From: an uncultured Oscillospiraceae bacterium
GTDB lineage: Bacteria > Bacillota > Clostridia > Oscillospirales > Ruminococcaceae
Length of the DNA stretch: 64,000 nt
Assembly (NCBI GenBank): GCA_934446355.1
Contig: CAKSEC010000005.1
Span: 1-64,000, forward strand
Reading direction: 5' to 3'
The notes below the pieces were generated by a model. That model ran no database searches, had not been told where the DNA came from, and saw only the letters and a list, made by a program, of their open reading frames with translations. Below, one piece after another: positions 16,974 through 24,602 of the stretch (position 1 is the stretch's first letter; every line of letters begins with the position of its first letter). The position numbers and the translations under genes are program-made.

Positions 16974-17582
16974 TTAGGAGGTGATCTCAAACAGCTGTTT
17001 CCAGCCGGCGTCAGTGAATTTTAGTATTTCTTTCAGGCAGCCGATAGTGCTGTCGATATCATGACACGCATTCAGAAGCTGGCGGAAATACCAGAACTGC
17101 GAACCTATCAGAAACCGTATCGCTTCGGGGTTCGTTTTGTTTTTGCAGTTCTGCTGGAGAAATTCGACCGTCTTTTCAGCCTTGCCTTTCATCATTTCGT
17201 CCAGTATCGCTTCGACTGAACTTCCGTCGCTCCTGCAGAAGAACAGCGTGCATTCTTCGTAATGGTTGGACAAAAGGTCGAAGTACACCTGTTCCTCAAA
17301 GGCTATCGCACCGAGCATATCCTCGGCGCTGCCTGAGATCCCTGCCTGCGCATACTTTTCTGCAGCAGGGGCGAACAGGTCGTTCAGTGACGACATGAAC
17401 TCGCCCAGCAGGCTTGTGAACAGCGCGTCCTTGTTCTTGTAGCGTGTGTATATCGCACCGGTTGTCACGCCGGCTTTGTCTGCTATCGTGTGAAGCGAAG
17501 CGTCCCTGAAGCCGTGGGTCAGAAACTCGTCGTATGCAGCCCTGATTATCTTATCATCAAGGGAATGATCCTTGTTTGCCAT
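16974..17582 (-). CDS. TetR-family transcriptional regulator
   Basis: 202 residues. The N-terminal helix-turn-helix is clear (IIRAAYDEFLTHGFRDASLHTIADKAGVTTGAIYTRYKNKDALF, residues about 10-55); the rest is an all-helical ligand domain. ATG 17580-17582 has AGGAGG eight bases upstream; an upstream in-frame ATG lacks such a site and would include the operator. It lies upstream of the fused ECF transporter in the same direction and divergent from the membrane-anchored cellulase, so it could control either. A 30-bp dyad lies between its promoter and start. Confidence 0.88.
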   Translation of the reverse strand: MANKDHSLDDKIIRAAYDEFLTHGFRDASLHTIADKAGVTTGAIYTRYKNKDALFTSLLGEFMSSLNDLFAPAAEKYAQAGISGSAEDMLGAIAFEEQVYFDLLSNHYEECTLFFCRSDGSSVEAILDEMMKGKAEKTVEFLQQNCKNKTNPEAIRFLIGSQFWYFRQLLNACHDIDSTIGCLKEILKFTDAGWKQLFEITS

Positions 17583-17607
17583 AGGTGGGACCTCCTGTTC
17601 TGTTTTC

Positions 17608-17637
17608 GATAATGCCATAATCAATAATTGCGTTATC
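17608..17637. promoter_or_regulatory. 30-bp imperfect dyad, probable TetR operator
   Basis: Half-sites GATAATGCCATAATC and GATAACGCAATTATT (the second read on the other strand) agree at 11 of 15 positions and abut. The dyad lies between the TetR promoter and its ribosome site, a usual place for autorepression. Confidence 0.6.
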
Positions 17638-17646
17638 AATACTGAT

Positions 17647-17675
17647 ATTATATCACGTGACCGCCTATTTGTCAA
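17647..17675 (-). promoter_or_regulatory. Promoter of the TetR-ECF unit
   Basis: Read leftwards: TTGACA (17670-17675), 17-bp spacer, TATAAT (17647-17652), an exact consensus pair. Confidence 0.85.
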
Positions 17676-17680
17676 GGGGG

Positions 17681-17709
17681 TTGATTTAATGGTTTTGGTA
17701 TGTTATAAT
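17681..17709 (+). promoter_or_regulatory. Promoter of the membrane-anchored cellulase
   Basis: TTGATT (17681-17686), 17-bp spacer, TATAAT (17704-17709). It is back to back with the TetR promoter. Confidence 0.75.
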
Positions 17710-17749
17710 TACAGTAAACAAATACCCAAAGACGAAAGGGGAGTATTTC

Positions 17750-19741
17750 ATGGAAGAAAAAAACACCGGCGGTCCTCGCCGTGATGAAAGCACAGCGGTA
17801 AGGCTTGAACCCGCACCCGAAAGCGCAAAAGCCGTGATACCGAAGTGGCTTATCGTCATTATCGCAGTAATGGCGGCAGTCATAATAGGGCTTGCTGCTG
17901 CGCTGATTTTGGTTATTGCCGGAAACAAATCCGCTGATGAACCTATGTCTAGTGCACAGGGATCAGTCAGCAGCACTGCTCAGAGCGAAGTGCTCAGCAG
18001 CGAAAGCCAGACTTCTTCCGCTGCGGAAAGTCAGGGGAGCGCAGCTGGATCAGAACCGGTCAGCAGCAGTCAGCCGCAGATTACGGAAAGCGGGGTGCTG
18101 CTGCAGTACTCGGTCGATAACTCATGGGGCGACGACGGAAATCTGTTTTACGGCATACAGCTTGGTATAACCAACAACACCGGCAGCAATATTTCCGGCT
18201 GGGTGCTTACGGCGGAAATAGACGGACTTCTCGGCTGCGAGGGCTGGAACGGTACATATACGCAAAACGGCAATACCCTCACCATAGAAAACGCCGACTA
18301 TAACGGAGATATCCCCGCAGGCGGCACTGTGTCGATAGGCTGCAATATCAATACCTCAAAAGCGCTTGATATCAGCAGGGCAGACCTGAACGGGACGGAG
18401 TGCGAAATAATGGCAGGAACAGTTACGCAGAACACCGGCGGCTCTGCGGGCGGAAATAATAACGCAGACCAGAGCGCAGCGGTCGATGTTGAAGCGCTGC
18501 TGCAGAGGAGCGAAAACGCTGAACAGGGCGACGACTGGCTGCACACAGACGGAAACCGGATACTCGACAAGGACGGCAAGCAGGTCTGGCTTACAGGCGT
18601 GAACTGGTTCGGCTATAACACAGGCACGAACACCTTTGACGGACTGTGGAACAGTGAACTTGAGCCGTCCGTCAGGGCGATAGCCGATCACGGCTTCAAC
18701 CTTATTCGTGTGCCTATTTCTGCAGAACTAATAAATAGCTGGGCTGCTGGGGAGTACCCTCGTGCCAACTACAACAACGCATATAACACAGAGCTTAACA
18801 GCATGAACAGCCTGCAGATATTCGACTACTTCCTGAAGCTCGCCGAAGAAAACGGAATAAAGGTAATGCCGGATATCCATTCCGCTGAAACGAACGCTTC
18901 GGGACATACGATAAACCTGTGGTACACGGACAAGGTGAGCGCGGAGGAGTACTACAGTGCCCTTGAATGGCTCGCAGAGCGTTATAAGGACAACGACACC
19001 ATAATCGCATACGACCTGAAAAACGAGCCTCACGGAAAGCCCTACGAAGGCAGCGGCGCAGCGGTATGGAACGATTCGGCTTCCGATAACAACTGGAAGC
19101 ACACCGCAGAAACAGCCGCAGCAAGAATACTCGCAAAGAACCCGAATGTGCTGATAATGGTCGAGGGTACTGAGATTTATCCGGTCGATATCAGCAGCAA
19201 CAAGGATTATCACTCCACCAACGATGATGATTATTACTTCAACTGGTGGGGCGGAAACCTGCGGGGCGCAAAGGACTTCCCGATCGACCTAGGACAATAT
19301 CAGGACAAGCTTGTGTATTCCCCGCACGACTATGGCCCTACGGTATATCAGCAGCCGTGGTTCAAGGGAGAATACGATTTTGACAGCCTTATGCGTGACT
19401 GCTGGCAGGACAACTGGCTGTACCTGCACACGGAAAACACCGCACCTCTGCTTATAGGCGAATGGGGAGGATTCATGAAAGAACCGAACCTGAAATGGAT
19501 GACCTATATGCGAAGGCTTATCAGCGAGAATCATCTGAATCACACATTCTGGTGCTATAACGCAAATTCCGGCGATACCGGCGGGCTTGTGCTGGACGAT
19601 TTCCAGACATGGGACGAGGAAAAATACGCCTTTGTGAAAGAGGTGCTGTGGCAGGAAAGCGGCAAATTCGTCGGGCTTGACCACAAAATACCGCTCGGCG
19701 AAAACGGAATAACGCTGACGGACGCAAGGGGTCTGCAGTAA
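17750..19741 (+). CDS. Membrane-anchored endoglucanase, CBM2-GH5 (subfamily 1-like)
   Basis: 663 residues: short cytoplasmic N-terminus, one membrane helix (about 33-57), Ser/Gln-rich linker (about 60-112), a family 2-like cellulose-binding module (about 114-222), a Gly/Asn linker, then a GH5 catalytic domain (about 262-640). The acid/base is E426 in LKNEPHG and the nucleophile E571 in LIGEWGG. The WFGYNTGT, HGFNLIRVP and NWWGGNLRGA stretches resemble GH5_1 enzymes such as Acidothermus E1. There is no cleavage site or dockerin, so the enzyme should stay tethered outside the cell membrane. It acts on beta-1,4-glucan. The start follows AAAGGGGAG. Confidence 0.9.
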   Translation: MEEKNTGGPRRDESTAVRLEPAPESAKAVIPKWLIVIIAVMAAVIIGLAAALILVIAGNKSADEPMSSAQGSVSSTAQSEVLSSESQTSSAAESQGSAAGSEPVSSSQPQITESGVLLQYSVDNSWGDDGNLFYGIQLGITNNTGSNISGWVLTAEIDGLLGCEGWNGTYTQNGNTLTIENADYNGDIPAGGTVSIGCNINTSKALDISRADLNGTECEIMAGTVTQNTGGSAGGNNNADQSAAVDVEALLQRSENAEQGDDWLHTDGNRILDKDGKQVWLTGVNWFGYNTGTNTFDGLWNSELEPSVRAIADHGFNLIRVPISAELINSWAAGEYPRANYNNAYNTELNSMNSLQIFDYFLKLAEENGIKVMPDIHSAETNASGHTINLWYTDKVSAEEYYSALEWLAERYKDNDTIIAYDLKNEPHGKPYEGSGAAVWNDSASDNNWKHTAETAAARILAKNPNVLIMVEGTEIYPVDISSNKDYHSTNDDDYYFNWWGGNLRGAKDFPIDLGQYQDKLVYSPHDYGPTVYQQPWFKGEYDFDSLMRDCWQDNWLYLHTENTAPLLIGEWGGFMKEPNLKWMTYMRRLISENHLNHTFWCYNANSGDTGGLVLDDFQTWDEEKYAFVKEVLWQESGKFVGLDHKIPLGENGITLTDARGLQ

Positions 19742-19774
19742 GCGAAGTCAGGCAGGGCTGAGTTTGAATATTTT

Positions 19775-19807
19775 GACCGCAGGAAATAAACTCTGCGGTC
19801 ATTCTTT
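19775..19807 (+). terminator. Terminator after the CBM2-GH5 gene
   Basis: GACCGCAG (19775-19782) pairs with CTGCGGTC (19793-19800), followed by ATTCTTT. The T tract is short, so strength is uncertain. Confidence 0.5.
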
Positions 19808-19832
19808 GCCCTAGCTGACAATACGTGTTTTC

Positions 19833-19862
19833 TTGACAAGCAAAGATAAGTTATGCTATTAT
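19833..19862 (+). promoter_or_regulatory. Promoter upstream of the unknown membrane protein
   Basis: TTGACA (19833-19838), 18-bp spacer, TATTAT (19857-19862). Confidence 0.55.
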
Positions 19863-19950
19863 CTTCTTGTTCCGACCTCTACCTTGAAATAAAAATATAA
19901 TCTACTTATAGATAACCTAAACGTTTTTTAGCGCAGAAAGGGGATTCTCT

Positions 19951-20565
19951 ATGCACGAATGGATATTGACGGTCATTTTGGGAGCGATAGGCGTTTTTTT
20001 GATTGCCGTTTCATATGCCGCATTGTATATGAGCAAAAAGCATGGCAGATTTATTTCCGGAGTGCCCTTGGTAGGCGGGATATTTGTGGCGGCAGCGTTT
20101 CTGCTTTCGCCGATAAAATGGCTGGCGTTGCTATGCCTGATCGACTTCAGCGTGTGGGAAATTCCGTATGCGCTTATCACCGCCCATCTACGCAACAGAA
20201 GATTCAGAAAGATATGTGCAGAGTATGGCTTTGCGCAGAGCGTAAGGGACAACAGCAGAACGATAAGAATAACTATCCCCGAAAGGAACGAGGAGCTGCT
20301 GTGGCCGTATATAACCAACTTGGTATATCCGCTCAGAACGCCTAAGCTGCTTCTTGCCGTATGCGCCGACAGGGACGGCGGCAACTTCCTGCTTGTAGAT
20401 AAATACGAAAGAGGGAAGCCAGTCGAAATAATTCAGTTTCTCAATAATTCTATTTTAATAAATGATCTTAAATCCAAAAATGACTTGACGGTAAAAATTG
20501 AGATCATTGACGCTCAACCAAAATATCAGCCAAACCATGACCCGGAAAGGAGAACAACCACATGA
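19951..20565 (+). CDS. Membrane protein of unknown function
   Basis: 204 residues that I do not recognise. Residues about 4-27 and 38-58 are hydrophobic helices, with a third shorter one around 60-78 (LALLCLIDFSVWEIPYALI). The C-terminal 120 residues are soluble and charged. AAAGGGG precedes the start. Its last four bases overlap the start of the acetyltransferase gene (ATGA), so the two are translated together, but that gives no clear functional clue. Confidence 0.7.
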   Translation: MHEWILTVILGAIGVFLIAVSYAALYMSKKHGRFISGVPLVGGIFVAAAFLLSPIKWLALLCLIDFSVWEIPYALITAHLRNRRFRKICAEYGFAQSVRDNSRTIRITIPERNEELLWPYITNLVYPLRTPKLLLAVCADRDGGNFLLVDKYERGKPVEIIQFLNNSILINDLKSKNDLTVKIEIIDAQPKYQPNHDPERRTTT

Positions 20566-21110
20566 AAACAGAACTGAAAAAGATAGAAAACCGCGATATA
20601 CTATACGGCTACATGGCTGAAATGCCTTTCCCGTACAACTATAAAGCCGACCGCAGCGTATGGAACAGGTCCTTTTTAAGCGATACTGACGGCGAGGGGA
20701 GAACGCTGTTTTCAAAGCTTACAACTCTGGGGGCTTACAGCGGCGAAAAGCTGATTGGATTCGTGCAGTACGGAAAGAGCGCATTCGGGTTTGACGAAAG
20801 CGGGGAAATATCCGGCGCTGTTTCGTATCCCGTGATACGCAGCTTATATTATGACAAGGACTGCAGCGAAGCGGGAAAAAGCCTGTTGAATGCGGCAGTA
20901 AGTGCGCTTTCAGAGGATAACGCAGGCAGAATTTGCGGAAAGGGTATAGGCTCACGCTGTATGGATACGTTAAAGGCGTATCTGCATTCTAACGGAATAG
21001 CAAGGTTCGACACCGACACTGCGTTGTCGAATAGGGTCGCACAGCATTACTATGAGAAAAACGGCTTCGTGAACGAGGGGCTTACACGAAGCTATTACAG
21101 GGACATCTGA
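20562..21110 (+). CDS. GNAT-family N-acetyltransferase
   Basis: 182 residues. The C-terminal part has the GNAT fold signature of a late acetyl-CoA-binding helix and beta-bulge (TDTALSNRVAQHYYEKNGFVNEGLTRSYY), where aligned acetyltransferases have NxxAxxxYxxxGF. The N-terminal half is less conserved. These enzymes move acetyl from acetyl-CoA to an amine on a small molecule or protein. AAAGGAG lies upstream; the gene overlaps the membrane-protein gene by four bases. A bidirectional terminator follows. Confidence 0.75.
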   Translation: MKTELKKIENRDILYGYMAEMPFPYNYKADRSVWNRSFLSDTDGEGRTLFSKLTTLGAYSGEKLIGFVQYGKSAFGFDESGEISGAVSYPVIRSLYYDKDCSEAGKSLLNAAVSALSEDNAGRICGKGIGSRCMDTLKAYLHSNGIARFDTDTALSNRVAQHYYEKNGFVNEGLTRSYYRDI

Positions 21111-21122
21111 ATTAAATACAAA

Positions 21123-21156
21123 AACCTCTCCGCAGCGTTTTTGCTGTGGAGAGGTT
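21123..21156. terminator. Bidirectional terminator
   Basis: AACCTCTCCGCAGC (21123-21136) pairs with GCTGTGGAGAGGTT (21143-21156) around a six-base loop. It lies between the rightward GNAT gene and the leftward M56 gene. Confidence 0.8.
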
Positions 21157-21162
21157 CGTTTA

Positions 21163-22803
21163 TTACTCGTTAGAATCGTTATGCTGAAGTTCTACTTTTG
21201 TTATCGCCAAGCTGTTGGTTTCTTTGATTCCGGTCAGTTCGCCTATTCCGCTGCTGACCTGCTCACGCTCGGCGGTCAATACTGCCGTGCCGTCTGCGTC
21301 GATGTAGACTATTGATTCCGCAGTGTTGGGGTCAACGGATATAATGTCGCTGAAGTACTTGACAGGCTCGCCGTTGTAATAGAGCTTGCTGTCTTTGAAT
21401 GTCAGCCCATGCTGCTCATACTGTCGGAAAAGTTCTTCGTCGCTTATGCTAAAGTTGTTATCTGCATTTTCGCCGGCATTCTCTGATGTATCCCTTGTGT
21501 AATAAACCGTGCCCTCGTCGGCGATTATCATCTGATAAACTTCGTCTGATTCGGACTGTTCGCTGTCGGTGTCAGTCGACATGCTGTATGAGTAATATAC
21601 GATATCGTCGCCGCTTCCGTTTATGGATTTTGAAACATAAACGCCGTTTTTGATGTCCTCAAGAATCTGCTCGTAGAGCGCAATGGTTTCGTCTGCGACT
21701 TCCTGAGTCCAGATGAAATCACCTCTTTCCTGAGTCCAGCCGGCTGCACCCTGCTTTACAAGTTCGGCGATGTCCTGCTTTTCCTGCTCCAGCCAAGCCT
21801 TGTATTCATCGTAGGTCCACCATTCAACGTCAACGTCTGTGTTGGTATCGCTGACGGCGGGGGCGGTGCTGTCGGCTTCCTGAACGGGTTTATCGTAATT
21901 CACCGCAGCAAAAGCGGTGGTTGTTCCTGCGATAAGGCACGCAGATACGATGATGCCTGCGATAGTGTTCTTCTTGTATTTCATAATAGCTTCTATCCTT
22001 TCTCTGACGGCATTCCTGCCAAATGCTGTTCCGACAGGAATGCTGCGCCTTTCTTCCAGCCTGATAAGAGCCATTGCGTAATCTTCGCGCCTGCAGCCGA
22101 GCTGTTTCAGCACTGCTTCGTCGCAGGAAAGCTCAATATCTCGATTTGCGATCGAAAGCATAGCCCATGCCAGCGGGTTGAACCAGTGTACGCAGGCTGC
22201 GGCAGTCAGCATCATTTTGAGCAGCGCGTCGAATCTTCGTATGTGCACCAGTTCGTGAGCCAGCACGAACCGCATTTCCTCGCTGTCTGCGGGGAGTGCT
22301 TTCGGCAGGATTATCACCGGATCTATAACGCCGTAGGTCAGCGGAGATGTCACACGGTCGCTCACCTTTACGGTTATCCTGCGGCGAAGCCGCTGCGCAG
22401 ATATACGGGAGTTTATTTCGCTGTCATTGAGCGGCAAAGCGGCGGAAAGTTCCCTGCGGCTGCGCAGGTGAAGCGCAGTGATTATCCCTAAGGAAATGAC
22501 AACTCCGCCCGCCCATACGATCTCAATGATAGGCGGCGCATGGTCTGCCGTACCGCCCGCTTCGCTTGCAGCGGCGTCTGATCCGGACAGCGTGAGTTCA
22601 CGTATAATGGCGATTTGAGGCTGTGTGTTTTGACTTGGTTTGTTTACGCAAAAGGAGAACGGAACCAGCATTCTCAGTGCGGCGACCGTCCAGAGGATAA
22701 CGAACAGCCGCTTTGGAAGCCTGTGAATAAACAGCGACCTTATCACAAGAATTGTCGCAATAACGACTGACGCTGATATAGTCATGCTGAGCAGAGTGTT
22801 CAT
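21163..22803 (-). CDS. BlaR1/MecR1-type M56 membrane peptidase with a non-beta-lactam sensor region
   Basis: 546 residues. Membrane helices fill the N-terminal third; the zinc motif HELVH (183-187) and the downstream ELSCDEAVL Glu region mark an M56 metallopeptidase. After a last helix near residue 285 (IAGIIVSACLIAGTTTAFAA) comes an acidic extracellular region of about 250 residues (WWTYDEYKAWLEQEKQDIAELV, repeated short acidic stretches). It does not show the SxxK or KTG motifs of penicillin-binding sensors, so the signal is probably not a beta-lactam. It overlaps the BlaI gene by four bases. Family members cleave their partner repressor. Confidence 0.85.
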   Translation of the reverse strand: MNTLLSMTISASVVIATILVIRSLFIHRLPKRLFVILWTVAALRMLVPFSFCVNKPSQNTQPQIAIIRELTLSGSDAAASEAGGTADHAPPIIEIVWAGGVVISLGIITALHLRSRRELSAALPLNDSEINSRISAQRLRRRITVKVSDRVTSPLTYGVIDPVIILPKALPADSEEMRFVLAHELVHIRRFDALLKMMLTAAACVHWFNPLAWAMLSIANRDIELSCDEAVLKQLGCRREDYAMALIRLEERRSIPVGTAFGRNAVRERIEAIMKYKKNTIAGIIVSACLIAGTTTAFAAVNYDKPVQEADSTAPAVSDTNTDVDVEWWTYDEYKAWLEQEKQDIAELVKQGAAGWTQERGDFIWTQEVADETIALYEQILEDIKNGVYVSKSINGSGDDIVYYSYSMSTDTDSEQSESDEVYQMIIADEGTVYYTRDTSENAGENADNNFSISDEELFRQYEQHGLTFKDSKLYYNGEPVKYFSDIISVDPNTAESIVYIDADGTAVLTAEREQVSSGIGELTGIKETNSLAITKVELQHNDSNE

Positions 22804-23159
22804 TTCAGTTCCTCCACCAGCCTTTTCAGCGACTGTATTTCCTCTGCGGTGAGCCGTTTAGAGCCGAGCAGTGCCGCTATCAGCTTATCTGACGATCCGT
22901 CGTACATTTTGTCGATAAGCTCGTTGGTTTCCGCCTCTTGTACTTCCTTTCGTGAAATGAGCGCGCGGCATATGAAGCCGGGTTCCGACCTTTCCGCTGC
23001 GCCCTTGTCCAAGCATTTTTTTATTACTGTGTAGGTGGTGGTCTTGCTCCAGCCGACCTGTTTGTTAAGCTTATCCGCAATGTCTTTTGCGGAGGTATCG
23101 CCCTCCTTCCAGAGAATATCCATAACTTTCAGTTCTGAGTCAAACAGTTTGATTACCAT
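22800..23159 (-). CDS. BlaI/MecI-family repressor
   Basis: 119 residues with the penicillinase-repressor winged helix (LKVMDILWKEGDTSAKDIADKLNKQVGWSKTTTYTVIKKCLDKG) and a C-terminal dimerisation helix. The ATG at 23157-23159 has AAGGAA nine bases upstream. It is the first gene of the pair with the M56 peptidase, whose start it overlaps. Two palindromic operators and the promoter lie immediately upstream, so autorepression lifted by proteolysis is the expected mode. Confidence 0.9.
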   Translation of the reverse strand: MVIKLFDSELKVMDILWKEGDTSAKDIADKLNKQVGWSKTTTYTVIKKCLDKGAAERSEPGFICRALISRKEVQEAETNELIDKMYDGSSDKLIAALLGSKRLTAEEIQSLKRLVEELK

Positions 23160-23173
23160 GGTCCAAAGTTCCT

Positions 23174-23189
23174 TTCTATTGCAATAGAA
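23174..23189. promoter_or_regulatory. BlaI operator 1
   Basis: TTCTATTGCAATAGAA is a perfect 16-bp palindrome located between the promoter and the BlaI start. Confidence 0.75.
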
Positions 23190-23204
23190 TGTGATCACAA
23201 TGTT

Positions 23205-23222
23205 ATTCTACTGCATTAGAAT
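23205..23222. promoter_or_regulatory. BlaI operator 2
   Basis: ATTCTACTGCATTAGAAT is palindromic except for one pair of positions. It shares the TTCTAnTGCAnTAGAA pattern with operator 1, is centred 32 bp away (three helical turns), and covers the -10 box. Confidence 0.75.
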
Positions 23223-23233
23223 GGATTTGTCAA
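23205..23233 (-). promoter_or_regulatory. Promoter of the BlaI-M56 pair
   Basis: Read leftwards: TTGACA (23228-23233), 17-bp spacer, TAGAAT (23205-23210). Operator 2 overlies the spacer and -10. Confidence 0.75.
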
Positions 23234-23287
23234 GAGGGCAGGATATATTTCATCATTCTTTCACATTGTCATAGCGAGGGTGGATTC

Positions 23288-23316
23288 TTTACAAATCAAG
23301 CACATTATGATATAAT
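23288..23316 (+). promoter_or_regulatory. Promoter of the MazG-like/LytTR/GHKL operon
   Basis: TTTACA (23288-23293), 17-bp spacer, TATAAT (23311-23316). Transcripts begin just before structured repeat copy A, which therefore lies in the 5' leader. Confidence 0.65.
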
Positions 23317-23331
23317 AAACGCAAAGCGTTT

Positions 23332-23461
23332 CAGACTGTCGATAAAGGCACATCTGCGTCGTCAGCGCCATTTCGGCAGGCACAAAGCCTAGCCGAAACG
23401 CCGCTTCCTAGCATCTGCACCTTTCTCGCCAGCCTGAAGAAGATATTTTTTTAACAAACAG
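23332..23461 (+). mobile_element. Structured repeat family, copy A (internally deleted)
   Basis: 130 bp. It shares its left end (CAGACTGTCGATAAAGG), the CATTTCGGC/GCCGAAAC stem region and its right third (GCTTCCTAGCATCTGCACC, then CTTTCTCGCCAGCCTGAAG) with copies B and C, but lacks about 135 internal bases. Direct copies of the palindromic 15-mer AAACGCAAAGCGTTT lie exactly on both sides (23317-23331 and 23462-23476). It is in the leader of the MazG-like operon, in sense orientation. Confidence 0.75.
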
Positions 23462-23501
23462 AAACGCAAAGCGTTTGTTTCAGACTTTTGGAGGTGTACC
23501 C

Positions 23502-23828
23502 ATGGCTGATTTCAGTATCAATGAAATGCAGAATATGCAAAAAAGGCTGCAGGAGAAGTATAAAGACAAATGGGAACCTATATGCCCTGAAACAGGAAAA
23601 AACAAAATACTCTGGCTGATAGGCGAGATAGGTGAAGTAATAGATATCGTCAAAAAGAACGGCGGTGCGAGGTCGGCTGAGGATACTGCGCTGAGAAAAC
23701 ACCTTGTTGAGGAAATGGCAGATGTCCTTATGTATTACAATGACGTAATGCTGTGCTATGGAATAACCGCTGATGAGTTGAAGCAGGCGTATATCGAAAA
23801 GTTTCAGACGAACATGGAGCGTTGGTAA
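23502..23828 (+). CDS. MazG-like nucleotide pyrophosphohydrolase
   Basis: 108 residues, all helical, with the metal-binding acidic pattern of the all-alpha NTP pyrophosphatases: GEIGEVIDIV followed by VEEMADVLMYYND. Such enzymes hydrolyse (d)NTPs to monophosphates and pyrophosphate, often for house-cleaning. GGAGGTG before ATG 23502 supports the start. It is first in an operon with a LytTR response regulator and a GHKL kinase, with only 35 bases to the next gene; why these are linked is not evident. Confidence 0.8.
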   Translation: MADFSINEMQNMQKRLQEKYKDKWEPICPETGKNKILWLIGEIGEVIDIVKKNGGARSAEDTALRKHLVEEMADVLMYYNDVMLCYGITADELKQAYIEKFQTNMERW

Positions 23829-23863
23829 GCAGTTCCTGATGATATGTGAGCGAGGTGAGAAAA

Positions 23864-24592
23864 ATGCTCCGTGCAGCAATATGCGACGACGATAAGCCGA
23901 CGCTCGATTTTCTGCAAAAAAATATTGACGCCCTGATGAATGCAAATGATATGCCGCACGAAACCGCTGTGTTCCGGTCGGGAAGAGATTTTCTTGCAGC
24001 GCACAGAAAAACTCCGTATGACGTTGTGTTTCTGGATATAGTAATGCCGGAACTGGACGGATTCGAGGTCGCAAGGCAGGTCAGAAGCATTTCAAAGGGC
24101 ACGTATATCATCTTCATCACGACCGAAAGCAGCCTTGTGTATGACAGCTTCGACTTTCAGCCTTTCTATTTCATTCCCAAGAGCAGGCTGAACATTACGC
24201 AGGAGAAGCTGAAATATGTTATAAACAGGCTCGGCATTCACATGGCGGCGTATGAAAAGGTGCTTATTTCAGGTGCGTATGAAAACAAAATATATGTTTC
24301 TCCGGACGAAATTCTGTATATCCAGAGCAGTCTGAATAATGCCGAATATCACCTGAGCGGCGGCTCTGTGCAGTCTGTCAGGGGTAAGCTGGAAAGCATA
24401 ATGCCGACGCTCAGTCCGCATATATTCGCAAGACCGCATAATCGCTATATCGTCAACATGAAGCATATAGACAGGGTTGATCTCCCGAACATGGAAATAA
24501 CGCTTGATACCGGCGATATAATCCGTATAAGCAGAAGCTGCAGGAAGTACTTTCACGAAGCGTATATCCGCTTCATGAGAAATTTCAGTTAG
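23864..24592 (+). CDS. LytTR-family response regulator (AgrA-like), system 1
   Basis: 242 residues: N-terminal receiver with the acidic pocket CDDD and phospho-acceptor Asp in VFLDIVMPELDGF, and a C-terminal LytTR DNA-binding domain (about 135-240; PDEILYIQSS, ARPHNRYIVNMKHI, ISRSCRKYF). LytTR proteins bind pairs of direct repeats about 21 bp apart. GAGGTGAG precedes ATG 23864. The GHKL kinase follows 10 bases later, making a complete two-component pair of the quorum-sensing type. Confidence 0.9.
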   Translation: MLRAAICDDDKPTLDFLQKNIDALMNANDMPHETAVFRSGRDFLAAHRKTPYDVVFLDIVMPELDGFEVARQVRSISKGTYIIFITTESSLVYDSFDFQPFYFIPKSRLNITQEKLKYVINRLGIHMAAYEKVLISGAYENKIYVSPDEILYIQSSLNNAEYHLSGGSVQSVRGKLESIMPTLSPHIFARPHNRYIVNMKHIDRVDLPNMEITLDTGDIIRISRSCRKYFHEAYIRFMRNFS

Positions 24593-24602
24593 GGGTGGCA
24601 AT

